Origin: an uncultured Williamsia sp. | Lineage (GTDB): Bacteria; Actinomycetota; Actinomycetes; Mycobacteriales; Mycobacteriaceae | Reading direction: 5' to 3' | Assembly: GCF_947494875.1 (NCBI RefSeq) | Contig: NZ_CANLWM010000007.1 | Span: 124,001-188,000 of the forward strand | Length of the DNA stretch: 64,000 nucleotides | In this document: positions 50,661 to 59,662 of the stretch, piece by piece | How positions within the stretch are numbered: the stretch's first letter is position 1 | Layout of the letters: every line of letters begins with the position of its first letter | Translations under genes and position numbers: made by a program | Notes under the pieces: generated by a model | Databases searched by the model: none | The model's input: the letters and a program-made list of their open reading frames with translations, nothing else | What the model was told of the DNA's origin: nothing

Positions 50661-50666
50661 GGAGGT

Positions 50667-51086
50667 GTGGATCTCGGCCTCTGGCGCAGTCGGATCCCCG
50701 TGCGGCGGCCGTCGGACGGGGAGATCGTCGGGTGGACGGTCACCGACCGTGACGACGACCTCGTCGACGCGGTGAACCCCGTCGGGCAGCCCGTGGCCCA
50801 CGGCCTCGAGTTCGAGCAGGCACACGACGTGCTGGTGGCGCGCGGTCTCGCGTCCCTGAGCGACCGCTGCTGGGCGCTCATGCCCACGCCCATCACCCGC
50901 GACACCGACCTCACACGGCCGCAGCCTGACTGGCGGTGGCGGCGGGTCGTGCTCACCCAGCTCGACGACACCCAGGTGTGGGTGCGTCCGGCCTACCCGT
51001 CCTGGGCGGAACGGTTCACCGAGATCCCGCTGTGGCTCCCGGCCGACGACATCCTCCGGCAGGACCCGCCGGCCACCGACGAGTGA
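50667..51086 (+). CDS. Hypothetical protein
   Basis: A 139-aa soluble protein rich in Trp, Asp and Pro (for example DWRWRRVVLTQLDDTQVWVRPAYPSW). No signal, membrane segment or known motif. Third codon positions are G/C-rich, and a -10 box at 50655 plus GTG start support a real gene. Its stop abuts that of the convergent mazG without a gap. Confidence 0.7.
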   Translation: MDLGLWRSRIPVRRPSDGEIVGWTVTDRDDDLVDAVNPVGQPVAHGLEFEQAHDVLVARGLASLSDRCWALMPTPITRDTDLTRPQPDWRWRRVVLTQLDDTQVWVRPAYPSWAERFTEIPLWLPADDILRQDPPATDE

Positions 51087-51764
51087 TCACCCCAGCGCGC
51101 GGCGCCAGGCGTCCCCGTCGGGTGTCGTGATGCCTGCCGCGCGCAGCGCCGACTCCGCGGTGCGTACCTGCTCGACGAACGCGATCACGCGGGAACGCTG
51201 ACGGTCCTCGACGCTCGACTCGTCGTCGGTCGCCAGGTCCGCGGCGAGATGCACCGTCAGAAGTGCCTCGGGAACCATATCGCGAGGGAAACCGGCGGCG
51301 TCGAGCCGTTCGATCACCTTCTGCGTCAACGCGAGAGCGGGCTGCGCGGTCGGGACGCCGTCGAGGACGGAGTCGCGCCGCTTCTCGGTCGCCTTGTTCT
51401 GCTCCCACTGCGCGATCTGCGTGGCCAGATCGGTCTCCCCCGCCAGCACACCGGCCGACCGCGCCGAGATCTTCCCGGTGAACGCCCGGGCGACGTCGTC
51501 GATGTCGAACGGGTCGTCGTCGCGATCGGCGCCGATCCGCGCGTGGAACAGCACCTGCAGCAACAGGTCCGACAGCTCCTCGACGATGTCGTCACGGTTG
51601 CCCGAGTCGATCGCGTCGAGCAGTTCGTAGGTCTCCTCGAGCAGGTATCGCCGCAGCGAGTCGTGCGTCTGCGTGGCCTCCCACGGGCCGACCCGTCGGA
51701 GGTGGTCCATGAGTTCGACGGCCTCGAGCAGGGCCTCGCCCGAGCGCGGCCCCGGCTCGGTCAC
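51087..51764 (-). CDS. mazG: Nucleoside triphosphate pyrophosphohydrolase MazG
   Basis: A 225-aa MazG-fold enzyme that hydrolyses (d)NTPs to monophosphates, with a role in housekeeping of damaged nucleotides. The metal-binding pattern EATQTHDSLRRYLLEETYELLDAID ... EELSDLLLQVLFHARIG (residues about 28-80) is the MazG E-x-x-E ... E-x-x-D signature. C-terminal part is helical and less conserved, as in M. tuberculosis Rv1021. GTG start 10 nt after mfd; the two are co-transcribed. Confidence 0.9.
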   Translation of the reverse strand: MTEPGPRSGEALLEAVELMDHLRRVGPWEATQTHDSLRRYLLEETYELLDAIDSGNRDDIVEELSDLLLQVLFHARIGADRDDDPFDIDDVARAFTGKISARSAGVLAGETDLATQIAQWEQNKATEKRRDSVLDGVPTAQPALALTQKVIERLDAAGFPRDMVPEALLTVHLAADLATDDESSVEDRQRSRVIAFVEQVRTAESALRAAGITTPDGDAWRRALG

Positions 51765-51774
51765 GACATCCCCG

Positions 51775-54700
51775 TCACGATGCTTCGGTGACGACGGGCC
51801 CGCGCATGTCCCGGGACCCGGGGTCGTTGCCGCTCACCACCGACAGCACGTCGGCCACGAACTGGATCAACTCGACGTCGCGGACGCGTGCACTGCCCAG
51901 GCCCGACGTACGCGGCACGGGCACCGTCAGCACCGAGGTGGTCGCGCGGTACGTGGACCCCTGGAACACGCGCTTGACCCGGATCTGCTGGCTGTCCATC
52001 AGGTCGACCGGCGCGATCTTCACCTGTGTGCCGGCCATACCGACCTCGGTGACGCCGCGTTCGCGGGCGAGGATCCGGAGCTTGGCCACCGACACCAGGC
52101 GTGAGACCTCCTCCGGCAGTGGGCCGTAGCGGTCGAGCATCTCGTCGACGACGGCGCGCACGTCGTCGTCGGTGGTCGCCGCCGCGAGCTTGCGGTAGGC
52201 CTCGAGTCGGAGCCGGTCGGAGTCGACGTAGTCGGCGGGGATGTGTGCGTCGACGGGCAGGTCGATGCGGACCTCCTTCGACTCCTCGGCCGCGATCGGT
52301 TGACCGTCGGCGGCCGCCCGGTAGGCCTCGACGGCCTCGCCGACAAGACGCACGTAGAGGTCGAAGCCGACGCCCGCGACGTGCCCGGACTGCTCCGCGC
52401 CGAGCACGTTGCCCGCGCCGCGCAGCTCCAGATCCTTCAGCGCCACAGCCATACCGGCGCCGAGCTCGTTGTTCTGCGCGATGGTCGACAGCCTGTCGTA
52501 GGCCGTCTCGGTGAGCGGCTTCTCCCCGCTGTAGAGCAGGTACGCGTACCCGCGCTCACGGCTGCGACCGACGCGACCACGCAGCTGGTGCAGCTGCGAC
52601 AGACCCAGCGCCTCGGCGCGATCGACGATGAGCGTGTTCGCGTTCGAGATGTCCAGGCCGGTCTCGATGATGGTGGTGCACACCAGCACGTCGTACTCAC
52701 GGTTCCAGAAGCCGGCGACCGTGCGTTCGAGCTGGTCCTCGTTCATCTGGCCGTGCGCCACCACGACCCGCGCCTCGGGGACCATGTCCTGCACCTGTTT
52801 CGCGGTGCGGTCGATCGAGCTCACGCGGTTGTGGACGTAGAAGACCTGCCCGTCGCGCAGCAGCTCGCGCCGGATGGCCGCGGCGACCTGCTTGGGTTGG
52901 TAGGCACCGACATACGTCAGCACCGGGTGGCGTTCCTCGGGCGGGGTGAGGATGGTCGACATCTCACGGATGCCGGCCATCGACATCTCCAGCGTGCGCG
53001 GGATCGGTGTCGCCGACATGGTGAGCACGTCGACGTGGGTCCGCAGGGACTTGATGTGCTCCTTGTGCTCGACGCCGAACCGCTGCTCCTCGTCGACGAT
53101 GACCAGCCCGAGGTCCTTCCAGCGGACCGCGGTCTGCAGCAGCCGGTGGGTCCCGACGACGATGTCGACGGACCCCTCGGCCATCGCGTCGATGATCTCG
53201 CGCGAGTCCTTGGCGTCGGTGAACCGCGACAGGCCCCGGATGCGGACCGGGAAGCCGGACATGCGCTCGGTGAAGGTCTGCAGATGCTGTTGCGCCAGAA
53301 TGGTCGTCGGGACGAGCACCGCCACCTGCTTGCCGTCCTGGACGGCCTTGAACGCGGCGCGCACGGCGATCTCGGTCTTGCCGTAGCCGACGTCGCCGAC
53401 GATGACGCGGTCCATGGGGACCGCCTTCTCCATGTCGGATTTCACCTCGCCGATGACCGTCATCTGGTCGATGGTCTCGGTGAACCCGAACGCGTCCTCC
53501 ATCTCGGCCTGCCACGGGGTGTCGGGCGCGAACGCGTGACCGGGCGCGGCGTGCCGTGCCGCGTACAGCGCGACCAGCTCACCGGCGATCTCACGAACGG
53601 CCTTGCGCGCCTTGCGCTTGGTGTTCTGCCAGTCCGAGCCACCCAGCTTCGACAACGACGGCTGCTCGCCACCGACGTAGCGGGAGAGCTGGTCGAGTGA
53701 GTCCATCGGCACGAACAGTCGGTCGCCGGGATGCCCCCGCTTCGACGCGGCGTACTCGAGCACCAGGTATTCGCGCCGGGCACCACCGATGGTCCGTTCG
53801 ATCATCTCGACGAACTTGCCGATGCCGTGCTGGTCGTGCACGACGAGGTCGCCGGCGGACAGCGCCAGTGGGTCGACGGTGTTGCGACGCTTGGCGGGCA
53901 TGCGCTTGCCGTCACCGGCGGCCGCGACGCGCGTCCCGGTGAGGTCGGCCTCCGACACCACGACGAGACCCGCTCCGGGACAGACGATGCCGTGCCGCAG
54001 CGGCCCACACATGACCGAGACGACACCCTCGTCGGGGACGGCGCCCTCGTCGACGATCGCCGCGGGCACCTCGGCCTCCCCGAGTCGCTCGCGGTACCGC
54101 TGCGCGGTTCCCTTGCCCTGCACCACGATCGCGGCACGACCGCCGGTGCTGACGTGGGCGCGCAGGGACGCGAACGTCGTCGCGACCTCGTCCTCGCTGC
54201 CTCGCGGCGACGGTCCGGGCGTCACGTCGACGACGAGCGTGTACTCGTCCTCCTCGGGCCCGGTCGCCAGCGGCGACACCGTCCACCAGGGACGCCGCGT
54301 GTCGATGACGGTCTCGCGCACCTCGTCGAGCGACCGGTAGGCACTGGCCTGCAGGTCCACCCCACCCAGGGCGGAGCCGTTGGCGCCCGAGTCCAGCGGC
54401 GCGTCGCCGCCGGTCGCCGCGGCGGTCCAGGACGCCTCGAGGAACTCCATGCCCGTCGCCGACAGGTCGGCGGCGCGCGTGCGCACCTTCTCGGGGTCGA
54501 GCACCACGATGTGGGTGCGCTGCGGCATCACCTCGGCGAGCAGCCGCATCCTGCCGTCGACCAGCGCAGGGATCAGCGCCTCCATCCCCTCCACGGGGAT
54601 GCCCTCGGCCAGCTTCGCGAACATCTCGGCGGTCGCCCGGTCACCGGAGTTCGCCGCCCCCAACTCCTCCGCGCGTCGGCGCACCTCAGCGGTCAGCAGC

Positions 54701-55440
54701 AGCTCGCGGCAGGGGTGGACGTGCACCAGCGACGCGTCGACCTCGGGCTGGCTGCGCTGGTCGGCGACGGCGAACGCGCGTTGCTCGGTGATCTCGTCCC
54801 CCCAGAACTCGACACGGACCGGGTGGTCGGCGGTCGAGGGGAAGATGTCGAGGATCCCGCCGCGAACTGCGAACTCGCCGCGCTTGCCGACCATGTCGAC
54901 GCGGGTGTAGGCGAGCTCCACGAGTCGGGCGAGCAGGTCGTCGAAGTCGAACTCGGCGCCCTCGCGCAGCACGATCGGCTCGACGGTCCCCGCGTCGGGC
55001 GCCATCGGCTGGATCAACGAGCGGACCGTGGTCACGACCACCTGCACGGGTGGGCCGTAGGAGTCGTCGTCGGGATGCGACAGCCGGTAGAGCACCTGCA
55101 GGCGCCGCCCCACGGTGTCGGCGCTGGGTGAGAGCCGCTCGTGCGGGAGGGTCTCCCAGGACGGGAAGTCGACGACGCCGTCGCCGAGCATCGCCTGCAG
55201 CTCGGCTGTCAGGTCCTCGGCCTCGCGGCCGTTCGCGGACACGACGAGGATCGGCGCGCCCGCTGCACCCGCCGCCGCGGCGGCGAGCAGGAAGGGACGC
55301 GCCGCGTCGGGCGCGACGATGTCGAGCTGAGGACGGCCGAGGCTGTCGCGGATCTGCGCGATGGCGGGATCTGCGCAGGCGACCTCGGTGAGGCCGGCGA
55401 GCGGGGACCCAACGGCCAGAGTGGATGGCACTCTGTCCAT
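51775..55440 (-). CDS. mfd: Transcription-repair coupling factor Mfd
   Basis: A 1221-aa DNA translocase that removes stalled RNA polymerase and recruits UvrA. Domains in order: UvrB-homology region (about 20-350), polymerase-interacting domain with [12 protein letters not shown] near residue 540, two RecA-like translocase lobes with Walker [12 protein letters not shown] near 680 and the DEEQRFG box near 785, TRG-like motif region, and C-terminal D7 regulatory domain (about 1050-1160). Length is typical (about 1150-1230). Divergent from the FMN-binding protein gene. Same order as Rv1020-Rv1021. Confidence 0.97.
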   Translation of the reverse strand: MDRVPSTLAVGSPLAGLTEVACADPAIAQIRDSLGRPQLDIVAPDAARPFLLAAAAAGAAGAPILVVSANGREAEDLTAELQAMLGDGVVDFPSWETLPHERLSPSADTVGRRLQVLYRLSHPDDDSYGPPVQVVVTTVRSLIQPMAPDAGTVEPIVLREGAEFDFDDLLARLVELAYTRVDMVGKRGEFAVRGGILDIFPSTADHPVRVEFWGDEITEQRAFAVADQRSQPEVDASLVHVHPCRELLLTAEVRRRAEELGAANSGDRATAEMFAKLAEGIPVEGMEALIPALVDGRMRLLAEVMPQRTHIVVLDPEKVRTRAADLSATGMEFLEASWTAAATGGDAPLDSGANGSALGGVDLQASAYRSLDEVRETVIDTRRPWWTVSPLATGPEEDEYTLVVDVTPGPSPRGSEDEVATTFASLRAHVSTGGRAAIVVQGKGTAQRYRERLGEAEVPAAIVDEGAVPDEGVVSVMCGPLRHGIVCPGAGLVVVSEADLTGTRVAAAGDGKRMPAKRRNTVDPLALSAGDLVVHDQHGIGKFVEMIERTIGGARREYLVLEYAASKRGHPGDRLFVPMDSLDQLSRYVGGEQPSLSKLGGSDWQNTKRKARKAVREIAGELVALYAARHAAPGHAFAPDTPWQAEMEDAFGFTETIDQMTVIGEVKSDMEKAVPMDRVIVGDVGYGKTEIAVRAAFKAVQDGKQVAVLVPTTILAQQHLQTFTERMSGFPVRIRGLSRFTDAKDSREIIDAMAEGSVDIVVGTHRLLQTAVRWKDLGLVIVDEEQRFGVEHKEHIKSLRTHVDVLTMSATPIPRTLEMSMAGIREMSTILTPPEERHPVLTYVGAYQPKQVAAAIRRELLRDGQVFYVHNRVSSIDRTAKQVQDMVPEARVVVAHGQMNEDQLERTVAGFWNREYDVLVCTTIIETGLDISNANTLIVDRAEALGLSQLHQLRGRVGRSRERGYAYLLYSGEKPLTETAYDRLSTIAQNNELGAGMAVALKDLELRGAGNVLGAEQSGHVAGVGFDLYVRLVGEAVEAYRAAADGQPIAAEESKEVRIDLPVDAHIPADYVDSDRLRLEAYRKLAAATTDDDVRAVVDEMLDRYGPLPEEVSRLVSVAKLRILARERGVTEVGMAGTQVKIAPVDLMDSQQIRVKRVFQGSTYRATTSVLTVPVPRTSGLGSARVRDVELIQFVADVLSVVSGNDPGSRDMRGPVVTEAS

Positions 55441-55483
55441 CCTAGAGAAAACACCTCGTCACCCCGACACCGGCGGTGCGACG

Positions 55484-56122
55484 ATGAGCGCCATGACGAC
55501 CGCGGACCCCACCGACCACACCGTCACCTCCCCGGCGCAGCTCGAGGCCATCGTCGGGGTGCCGAATCAGCGGGCCGCGACGAAGGTCCGCTCGCGGCTC
55601 ACCGACATCCACCGCGAGTGGATCGCCGCCTCACCGTTCCTCGTGCTGTCGACCGTGGACTCCGACGGCCGCGTCGACGCCTCACCCAAGGGCGATCCCC
55701 CGGGATTCGTGCACGTCCTCGACGACACGACGATCGCCATCCCCGAACGACCCGGGAACCGTCGGGTCGACGGCCACCGCAACATCCTCGACACCCCGCG
55801 GGCCGGGACGCTGTTCCTCGTCCCCGGCCGCGGCGACACCCTCCGCGTCAACGGTCGGGCACGGATCGTCGCCGACGCGCCGTACTTCGACGCGATGCGG
55901 GTGCAGGATAAACGCCCGATCCTCGCCGTCGAGATCGCGGTCGAGGAGGTGTTCTTCCACTGCGCGAAGGCGTTCCTGCGATCGCATCTCTGGGACACGG
56001 AGACCTGGGAACCCGACACCCTCCCGAGCCCCGCGCAGATCGCGCACACGATCAGCGGCGACGACCTCGCCGAGCTGCAGGAGCACTACAGCGACGAGAA
56101 CTACCGCCGCCTCCTGTACTGA
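55484..56122 (+). CDS. Pyridoxamine 5'-phosphate oxidase-like FMN-binding protein (MSMEG_1061 type)
   Basis: A 212-aa split-barrel flavin-binding protein. The core HREWIAASPFLVLSTVDSDGRVDASPKGDPPGFVHVLDDTTIAIPERPGNRRVDG (quoted as blocks ending at about residue 95) contains the SPKGDPPGF and RPGNRR motifs of the F420/FMN-binding PNPOx group. C-terminal region HCAKAFLRSHLWDTETW is typical for this subgroup. Substrate unknown; a redox or heme-degradation role is possible. Start ATG 55484 or 55493, no strong ribosome site. Confidence 0.8.
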   Translation: MSAMTTADPTDHTVTSPAQLEAIVGVPNQRAATKVRSRLTDIHREWIAASPFLVLSTVDSDGRVDASPKGDPPGFVHVLDDTTIAIPERPGNRRVDGHRNILDTPRAGTLFLVPGRGDTLRVNGRARIVADAPYFDAMRVQDKRPILAVEIAVEEVFFHCAKAFLRSHLWDTETWEPDTLPSPAQIAHTISGDDLAELQEHYSDENYRRLLY

Positions 56123-56155
56123 GGCGGGGCGCGAGTCGGGGATATCGTTCGCGCC

Positions 56156-57043
56156 ATGACCTCGACCTGGACGGCGGCGCATCTGCCCCGCCTCGACGGC
56201 CGCACGATCGTCGTCACCGGCGGCACCCGGGGGATCGGCCTCGCCACCGCCCGCGCCGCTGCGGCCGCCGGTGCGCACGTCGTCATCACGGGCCGGTCGG
56301 AGGAGGCCGCGGTCGACGTCGCGGCCGGCGTGTCCGCCGACACCGGCGCGCACGTCGTCGGCGCCGGCCTCGATCTCACCGACCGCGACTCGATCCTACG
56401 GTTCGCCGACAGCCTCGTCGACGTCGACGTCCTGCTGCACAACGCCGGGATCATCCCCGCCGCACCGGAACACACCTCCGACGGGTTCGAGTCGGGGATG
56501 GCGACGAACCTGCTCGGCCCGTTCCTGCTGACGAACTCCGTCCTGCCGCGCGTGCGTGACCGTGTCGTCGTCGTCACGTCGATCGTCCACCGGCTCGGCG
56601 TCGTCGACCCGTCCGACCTGCACTTCGCGAAGCGCCGCTGGTCACAGAAGCGCGCCTACGCCGACTCGAAACTGGCGAACGCCCAGTGGGCGCTCGAACT
56701 CGACCGACGGCTGCGGCAGGCGGGGTCACGGACGGCGGCCGTCCTGTGCCATCCCGGCGTCGCGGCGACCGAGATCACCAGCCTCACACCCCTGCAGCGG
56801 GTGAACGACGGCGTCATCTGGGCGGCCGCGCGGATCGCCAACACCGCGGAGCGCGCCGCCGACTGCGAGCTCTACGCCGCGGTGATGCCCGTCCCACCCG
56901 GCGCGTTCGTCGGGCCTCGTGGTCGCGGCATCCGTGGCGCGCCGACGCTCGTCGGGCGATCCCCGGCGGCGTCCGACCTGCGTGCCGCCGGGTTGTTGTG
57001 GGAGGCCGCGGCCGCGCAGACAGGATCGGAGTTCCCGCTGTGA
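56156..57043 (+). CDS. SDR-family oxidoreductase
   Basis: A 295-aa short-chain dehydrogenase. The cofactor motif TGGTRGIG is near residues 21-28, NAG in LLHNAGII near 98, catalytic Tyr and Lys in YADSK near 167-171, with Ser of VVTSIV upstream. Resembles the retinol-dehydrogenase-like/DHRS group. TATCGT lies 7 nt before the ATG. The GNAT gene starts inside its stop codon, so the two are an operon. Confidence 0.87.
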   Translation: MTSTWTAAHLPRLDGRTIVVTGGTRGIGLATARAAAAAGAHVVITGRSEEAAVDVAAGVSADTGAHVVGAGLDLTDRDSILRFADSLVDVDVLLHNAGIIPAAPEHTSDGFESGMATNLLGPFLLTNSVLPRVRDRVVVVTSIVHRLGVVDPSDLHFAKRRWSQKRAYADSKLANAQWALELDRRLRQAGSRTAAVLCHPGVAATEITSLTPLQRVNDGVIWAAARIANTAERAADCELYAAVMPVPPGAFVGPRGRGIRGAPTLVGRSPAASDLRAAGLLWEAAAAQTGSEFPL

Positions 57044-57555
57044 GTACGACCATCCGCCCCGCCGTCGAGTCCGATCTGGGCCAGGTGGCAGAGATCTACG
57101 CCCACTACGTGGCGCACACCGTCATCACGTTCGACTACACCGCCCCCGACGTCGACGAGTGGCGCTCGCGACTGGCGACGATCACCGGGCGGGGTCGCCC
57201 GTTCCTCGTCGCCACCGACACCGAGGACCGCGACGTGGTGCTCGGCTACGCCTACCTCGGTGACTTCCGCACGAAGACCGCCTACGACTGGACCACGGAG
57301 GACAGCATCTATCTCCGGCCGGACGCGACCGGGCGCGGGCTGGGATCGGCGATGCTGCAGGCCCTGCTCGCCGATCTCGACACCGAGTCGGTCCGACGGG
57401 TGGTCGCGGTGATCTCGGTGATCGAATCCGACGCGTCGATCCGCCTGCACGAGCGGTTCGGGTTCGAGCGGACCGGCACCCTGCGGCGGATCGGGTGGAA
57501 GTTCGACCGCTGGATCGACTGCGCCGTGCTGCAGTACGAGGTCCCGGGCACCTGA
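57040..57555 (+). CDS. GNAT N-acetyltransferase (phosphinothricin acetyltransferase-like)
   Basis: A 171-aa GNAT. The acetyl-CoA loop RPDATGRGLGSAML (about 101-114) and the RIGWKFDRWIDCAVLQYEV end are typical of the Pat/MddA group, which acetylates phosphinothricin, methionine sulfoximine or methionine sulfone. Real substrate cannot be read. GTG start overlaps the SDR stop (GTGA); the open frame continues upstream but only as antisense noise. Confidence 0.85.
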   Translation: MSTTIRPAVESDLGQVAEIYAHYVAHTVITFDYTAPDVDEWRSRLATITGRGRPFLVATDTEDRDVVLGYAYLGDFRTKTAYDWTTEDSIYLRPDATGRGLGSAMLQALLADLDTESVRRVVAVISVIESDASIRLHERFGFERTGTLRRIGWKFDRWIDCAVLQYEVPGT

Positions 57556-57612
57556 CGTGTCCCCGCCCGCCAGGATGGGAACATTTGCGGACCACGGTCC
57601 GTTTGGAGGGTC

Positions 57613-58398
57613 ATGACCACAGCGACCCGACTGCCCGCGCTGTTCATCAGTCACGGCGCCCCGCCGTTGCTCGACGACGCGCGCTGGGTCGGCGAACTAC
57701 GCGATCTCGCGGCGTCGCTGCCGCGACCGACGGCGATCCTCGTCCTCTCCGCGCACTGGGAGTCCGCACCGCTCACCATCGGGTCGACCGACGGCGCGAC
57801 CCCGCTCACCTACGACTTCTGGGGTTTCGAGGACCGCTTCTACCGTCTGCGCTACGACTCCCCCGGCGCCCCCGATCTCGCGCGCCGGGTGGCGGCGATG
57901 ATGCCCGACCCCGTCGCCGTCCGGCACGACCCCGACCGGCGCCTGGACCACGGCGCGTTCGTGCCGCTGTCGGTGATGTACCCCGACGCCGACATCCCCG
58001 TGCTGCAGGTGTCGCTGCCGACCCTGGAACCGGAGTCGCTGATCGATCTCGGTCGGCGCCTGCACGATCTGCGCGACGAGGGTGTTCTCGTCCTCGGCTC
58101 GGGGTTCACCACCCACGGCCTGCCGTACCTCACCGACCGGACGCCGGAGGCGACGCCTCCGGGATGGTCACAGGAGTTCGACGCGTGGACGGCGGAGAGG
58201 CTGGCCGACGCCGACGTCGACGCTCTCGTCGACTTCCGCACGCGCGCACCGGGAATGCCCTACGCGCACCCGACGATCGAGCACTTCGCGCCACTGTTCG
58301 TCGCCCTCGGGGCGTCCGACGATCCGGGGCAGATCCCCGACCAGGTGATCGACGGGTTCTGGATGGGCCTGTCGAAGCGGAGCATCACCCTGCGCTGA
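57613..58398 (+). CDS. LigB-type extradiol dioxygenase (DODA/YgiD-like)
   Basis: A 261-aa protein of the class III ring-cleavage family. The metal ligands are His in FISHGAPP (about residue 14), His in LSAHWES (about 48) and Glu/His later (HPTIEHFAP near 220). LSAHWE and LDHGAFVPL are hallmarks of 4,5-DOPA dioxygenase-like proteins. GGAGGG before the ATG. Convergent with the TetR gene, 4 bases between stops. Physiological substrate unknown. Confidence 0.87.
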   Translation: MTTATRLPALFISHGAPPLLDDARWVGELRDLAASLPRPTAILVLSAHWESAPLTIGSTDGATPLTYDFWGFEDRFYRLRYDSPGAPDLARRVAAMMPDPVAVRHDPDRRLDHGAFVPLSVMYPDADIPVLQVSLPTLEPESLIDLGRRLHDLRDEGVLVLGSGFTTHGLPYLTDRTPEATPPGWSQEFDAWTAERLADADVDALVDFRTRAPGMPYAHPTIEHFAPLFVALGASDDPGQIPDQVIDGFWMGLSKRSITLR

Positions 58399-58402
58399 CG
58401 CG

Positions 58403-59056
58403 TCAGGCCTCGCCGATGCGCGGGTCGATCTCCAGGTGGGTCAGGCCGTTCCAGCACAGGTTCACCAGGTGCGCCGCGACGACCTCCTTCGACGGCTCCC
58501 GCACGTCGAGCCACCACTGCGCCGTCACCGACACCATCCCCACCAGCGCCTGGGCGTAGAGCGGGGCGAGCGACGCGTCGAACCCGCGTCGTTCGAAGTC
58601 GCCGGCGAGGATGTGCTCGACCTGGCTGATGGCGTCGTTGAGGAGGCTGGAGTACTTGGGGTCACCGCCCGTGGCGGGTGACCCGTGCACCAGGATCCGG
58701 AACCCGTCGGTCCGCTCCTCCATGTAGGTCAGCAGCGCCAGCGCGACCGCCTCCAGTCGTGAGCGGGAGCGGTTGTTGGTGAGCGACGACGTGACACGCT
58801 CGAGAAGTGTCTCCATCTCGCGGTCGATGATGACCGCGTAGAGGGCCTCCTTGCCGCCGAAGTGTTCGTAGACGACCGGCTTCGACACCGACGCCCGCTG
58901 CGCGATCTCCTCGACCGAGGTGCCCTCGTACCCCCGCTCGGCGAACAGGCCGCGGGCGACCTCGATCAGTTGCAGTCGGCGCTGGGCACCGGTCATCCGG
59001 GCTCGCGGTGCCGCGCGGACCTCGCGTTCGGCATCGGCGGGTCGGTCGACGGCCAT
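58403..59056 (-). CDS. TetR-family regulator (Rv1019-like)
   Basis: A 217-aa TetR protein with HTH at about 25-70 (RRLQLIEVARGLFAERGYEGTSVEEIAQRASVSKPVVYEHFGGKEAL) and a helical ligand domain. Position beside mfd matches M. tuberculosis Rv1019. ATG 59056 has GGAGGG 4 nt upstream; the open frame extends 13 codons further. The target genes cannot be deduced; it is convergent with the dioxygenase and divergent from the SnoaL-like gene. Confidence 0.87.
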   Translation of the reverse strand: MAVDRPADAEREVRAAPRARMTGAQRRLQLIEVARGLFAERGYEGTSVEEIAQRASVSKPVVYEHFGGKEALYAVIIDREMETLLERVTSSLTNNRSRSRLEAVALALLTYMEERTDGFRILVHGSPATGGDPKYSSLLNDAISQVEHILAGDFERRGFDASLAPLYAQALVGMVSVTAQWWLDVREPSKEVVAAHLVNLCWNGLTHLEIDPRIGEA

Positions 59057-59114
59057 CGGTCCCTCCAGGTCAGGGCTCCATGAGAACGTGTTCACCCAGC
59101 TCGGTCTCGGCCAT

Positions 59115-59120
59115 TACGGT
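59115..59120 (+). promoter_or_regulatory. -10 box for leaderless SnoaL-like gene
   Basis: TACGGT, 6 nt, then ATG at 59127. Confidence 0.5.
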
Positions 59121-59126
59121 GACTTC

Positions 59127-59540
59127 ATGCTCAGTGTGCAGGAGATCTCCGACCGACTCGAACTGCAGCAGTTGCTCACCGACTACGCGACCGCGGTCGA
59201 CCGTCGCCGCTTCGACGACCTCCACGAGATCTTCACCCCGGACGCCCACGTCGACTACTCCGCCGTCGGAGGGGCCGTCGGGACGCCGGGCGAGATCGTC
59301 CCGTGGCTGCGGGAGAACCTGGCGCTGTTCTCGGCGTACTACCACCTGAACGCGAACATCGACCTCCGGGTCGACGGCGACGAGGCCACCGGCACCGTCA
59401 TGTGTTTCAACCCGATGGTGTTCGCCGGGGAGGAGAACACCGTGCTCACCGTCGGCGTCTGGTACCACGACACCTACCGCCGCATCGACGGTCGCTGGCG
59501 TATCGCGAGCCGGGTCGAGGAGAAGTGCTTCATGCACTGA
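59127..59540 (+). CDS. SnoaL-like (NTF2-fold) protein
   Basis: A 137-aa protein with the NTF2/SnoaL pattern: IADRLEL-type helix, DYATAVDRRRFDDLHEIFTPDAHVDYS and the C-terminal strand pair YHDTYRRIDGRWRIASRVEEKCFMH. Such proteins are hydrolases, isomerases or ligand-binding modules; the Asp-rich pocket (DYS, H-V-D) suggests an enzyme, but the reaction is unknown. Monocistronic, before the tRNA-Gln. Confidence 0.83.
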   Translation: MLSVQEISDRLELQQLLTDYATAVDRRRFDDLHEIFTPDAHVDYSAVGGAVGTPGEIVPWLRENLALFSAYYHLNANIDLRVDGDEATGTVMCFNPMVFAGEENTVLTVGVWYHDTYRRIDGRWRIASRVEEKCFMH

Positions 59541-59551
59541 TCGGACCAGGG

Positions 59552-59623
59552 CTCCCCCACCAGGACTCGAACCTGGAATGCCTGAACCAAAATCAGAAGT
59601 GTTGCCGATTACACCATGGGGGA
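59552..59623 (-). tRNA. tRNA-Gln (anticodon UUG)
   Basis: 72-nt cloverleaf on the minus strand: acceptor TCCCCCA/TGGGGGA with discriminator G, anticodon stem TCTGA/TCAGG holding loop TTTTGGT (anticodon TTG), T-arm CCAGG-TTCGAGT-CCTGG. CCA not encoded. Confidence 0.93.
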
Positions 59624-59662
59624 CCGGCGGGCAGAGCCCGCCGCACGAGATTCTGCCACGGG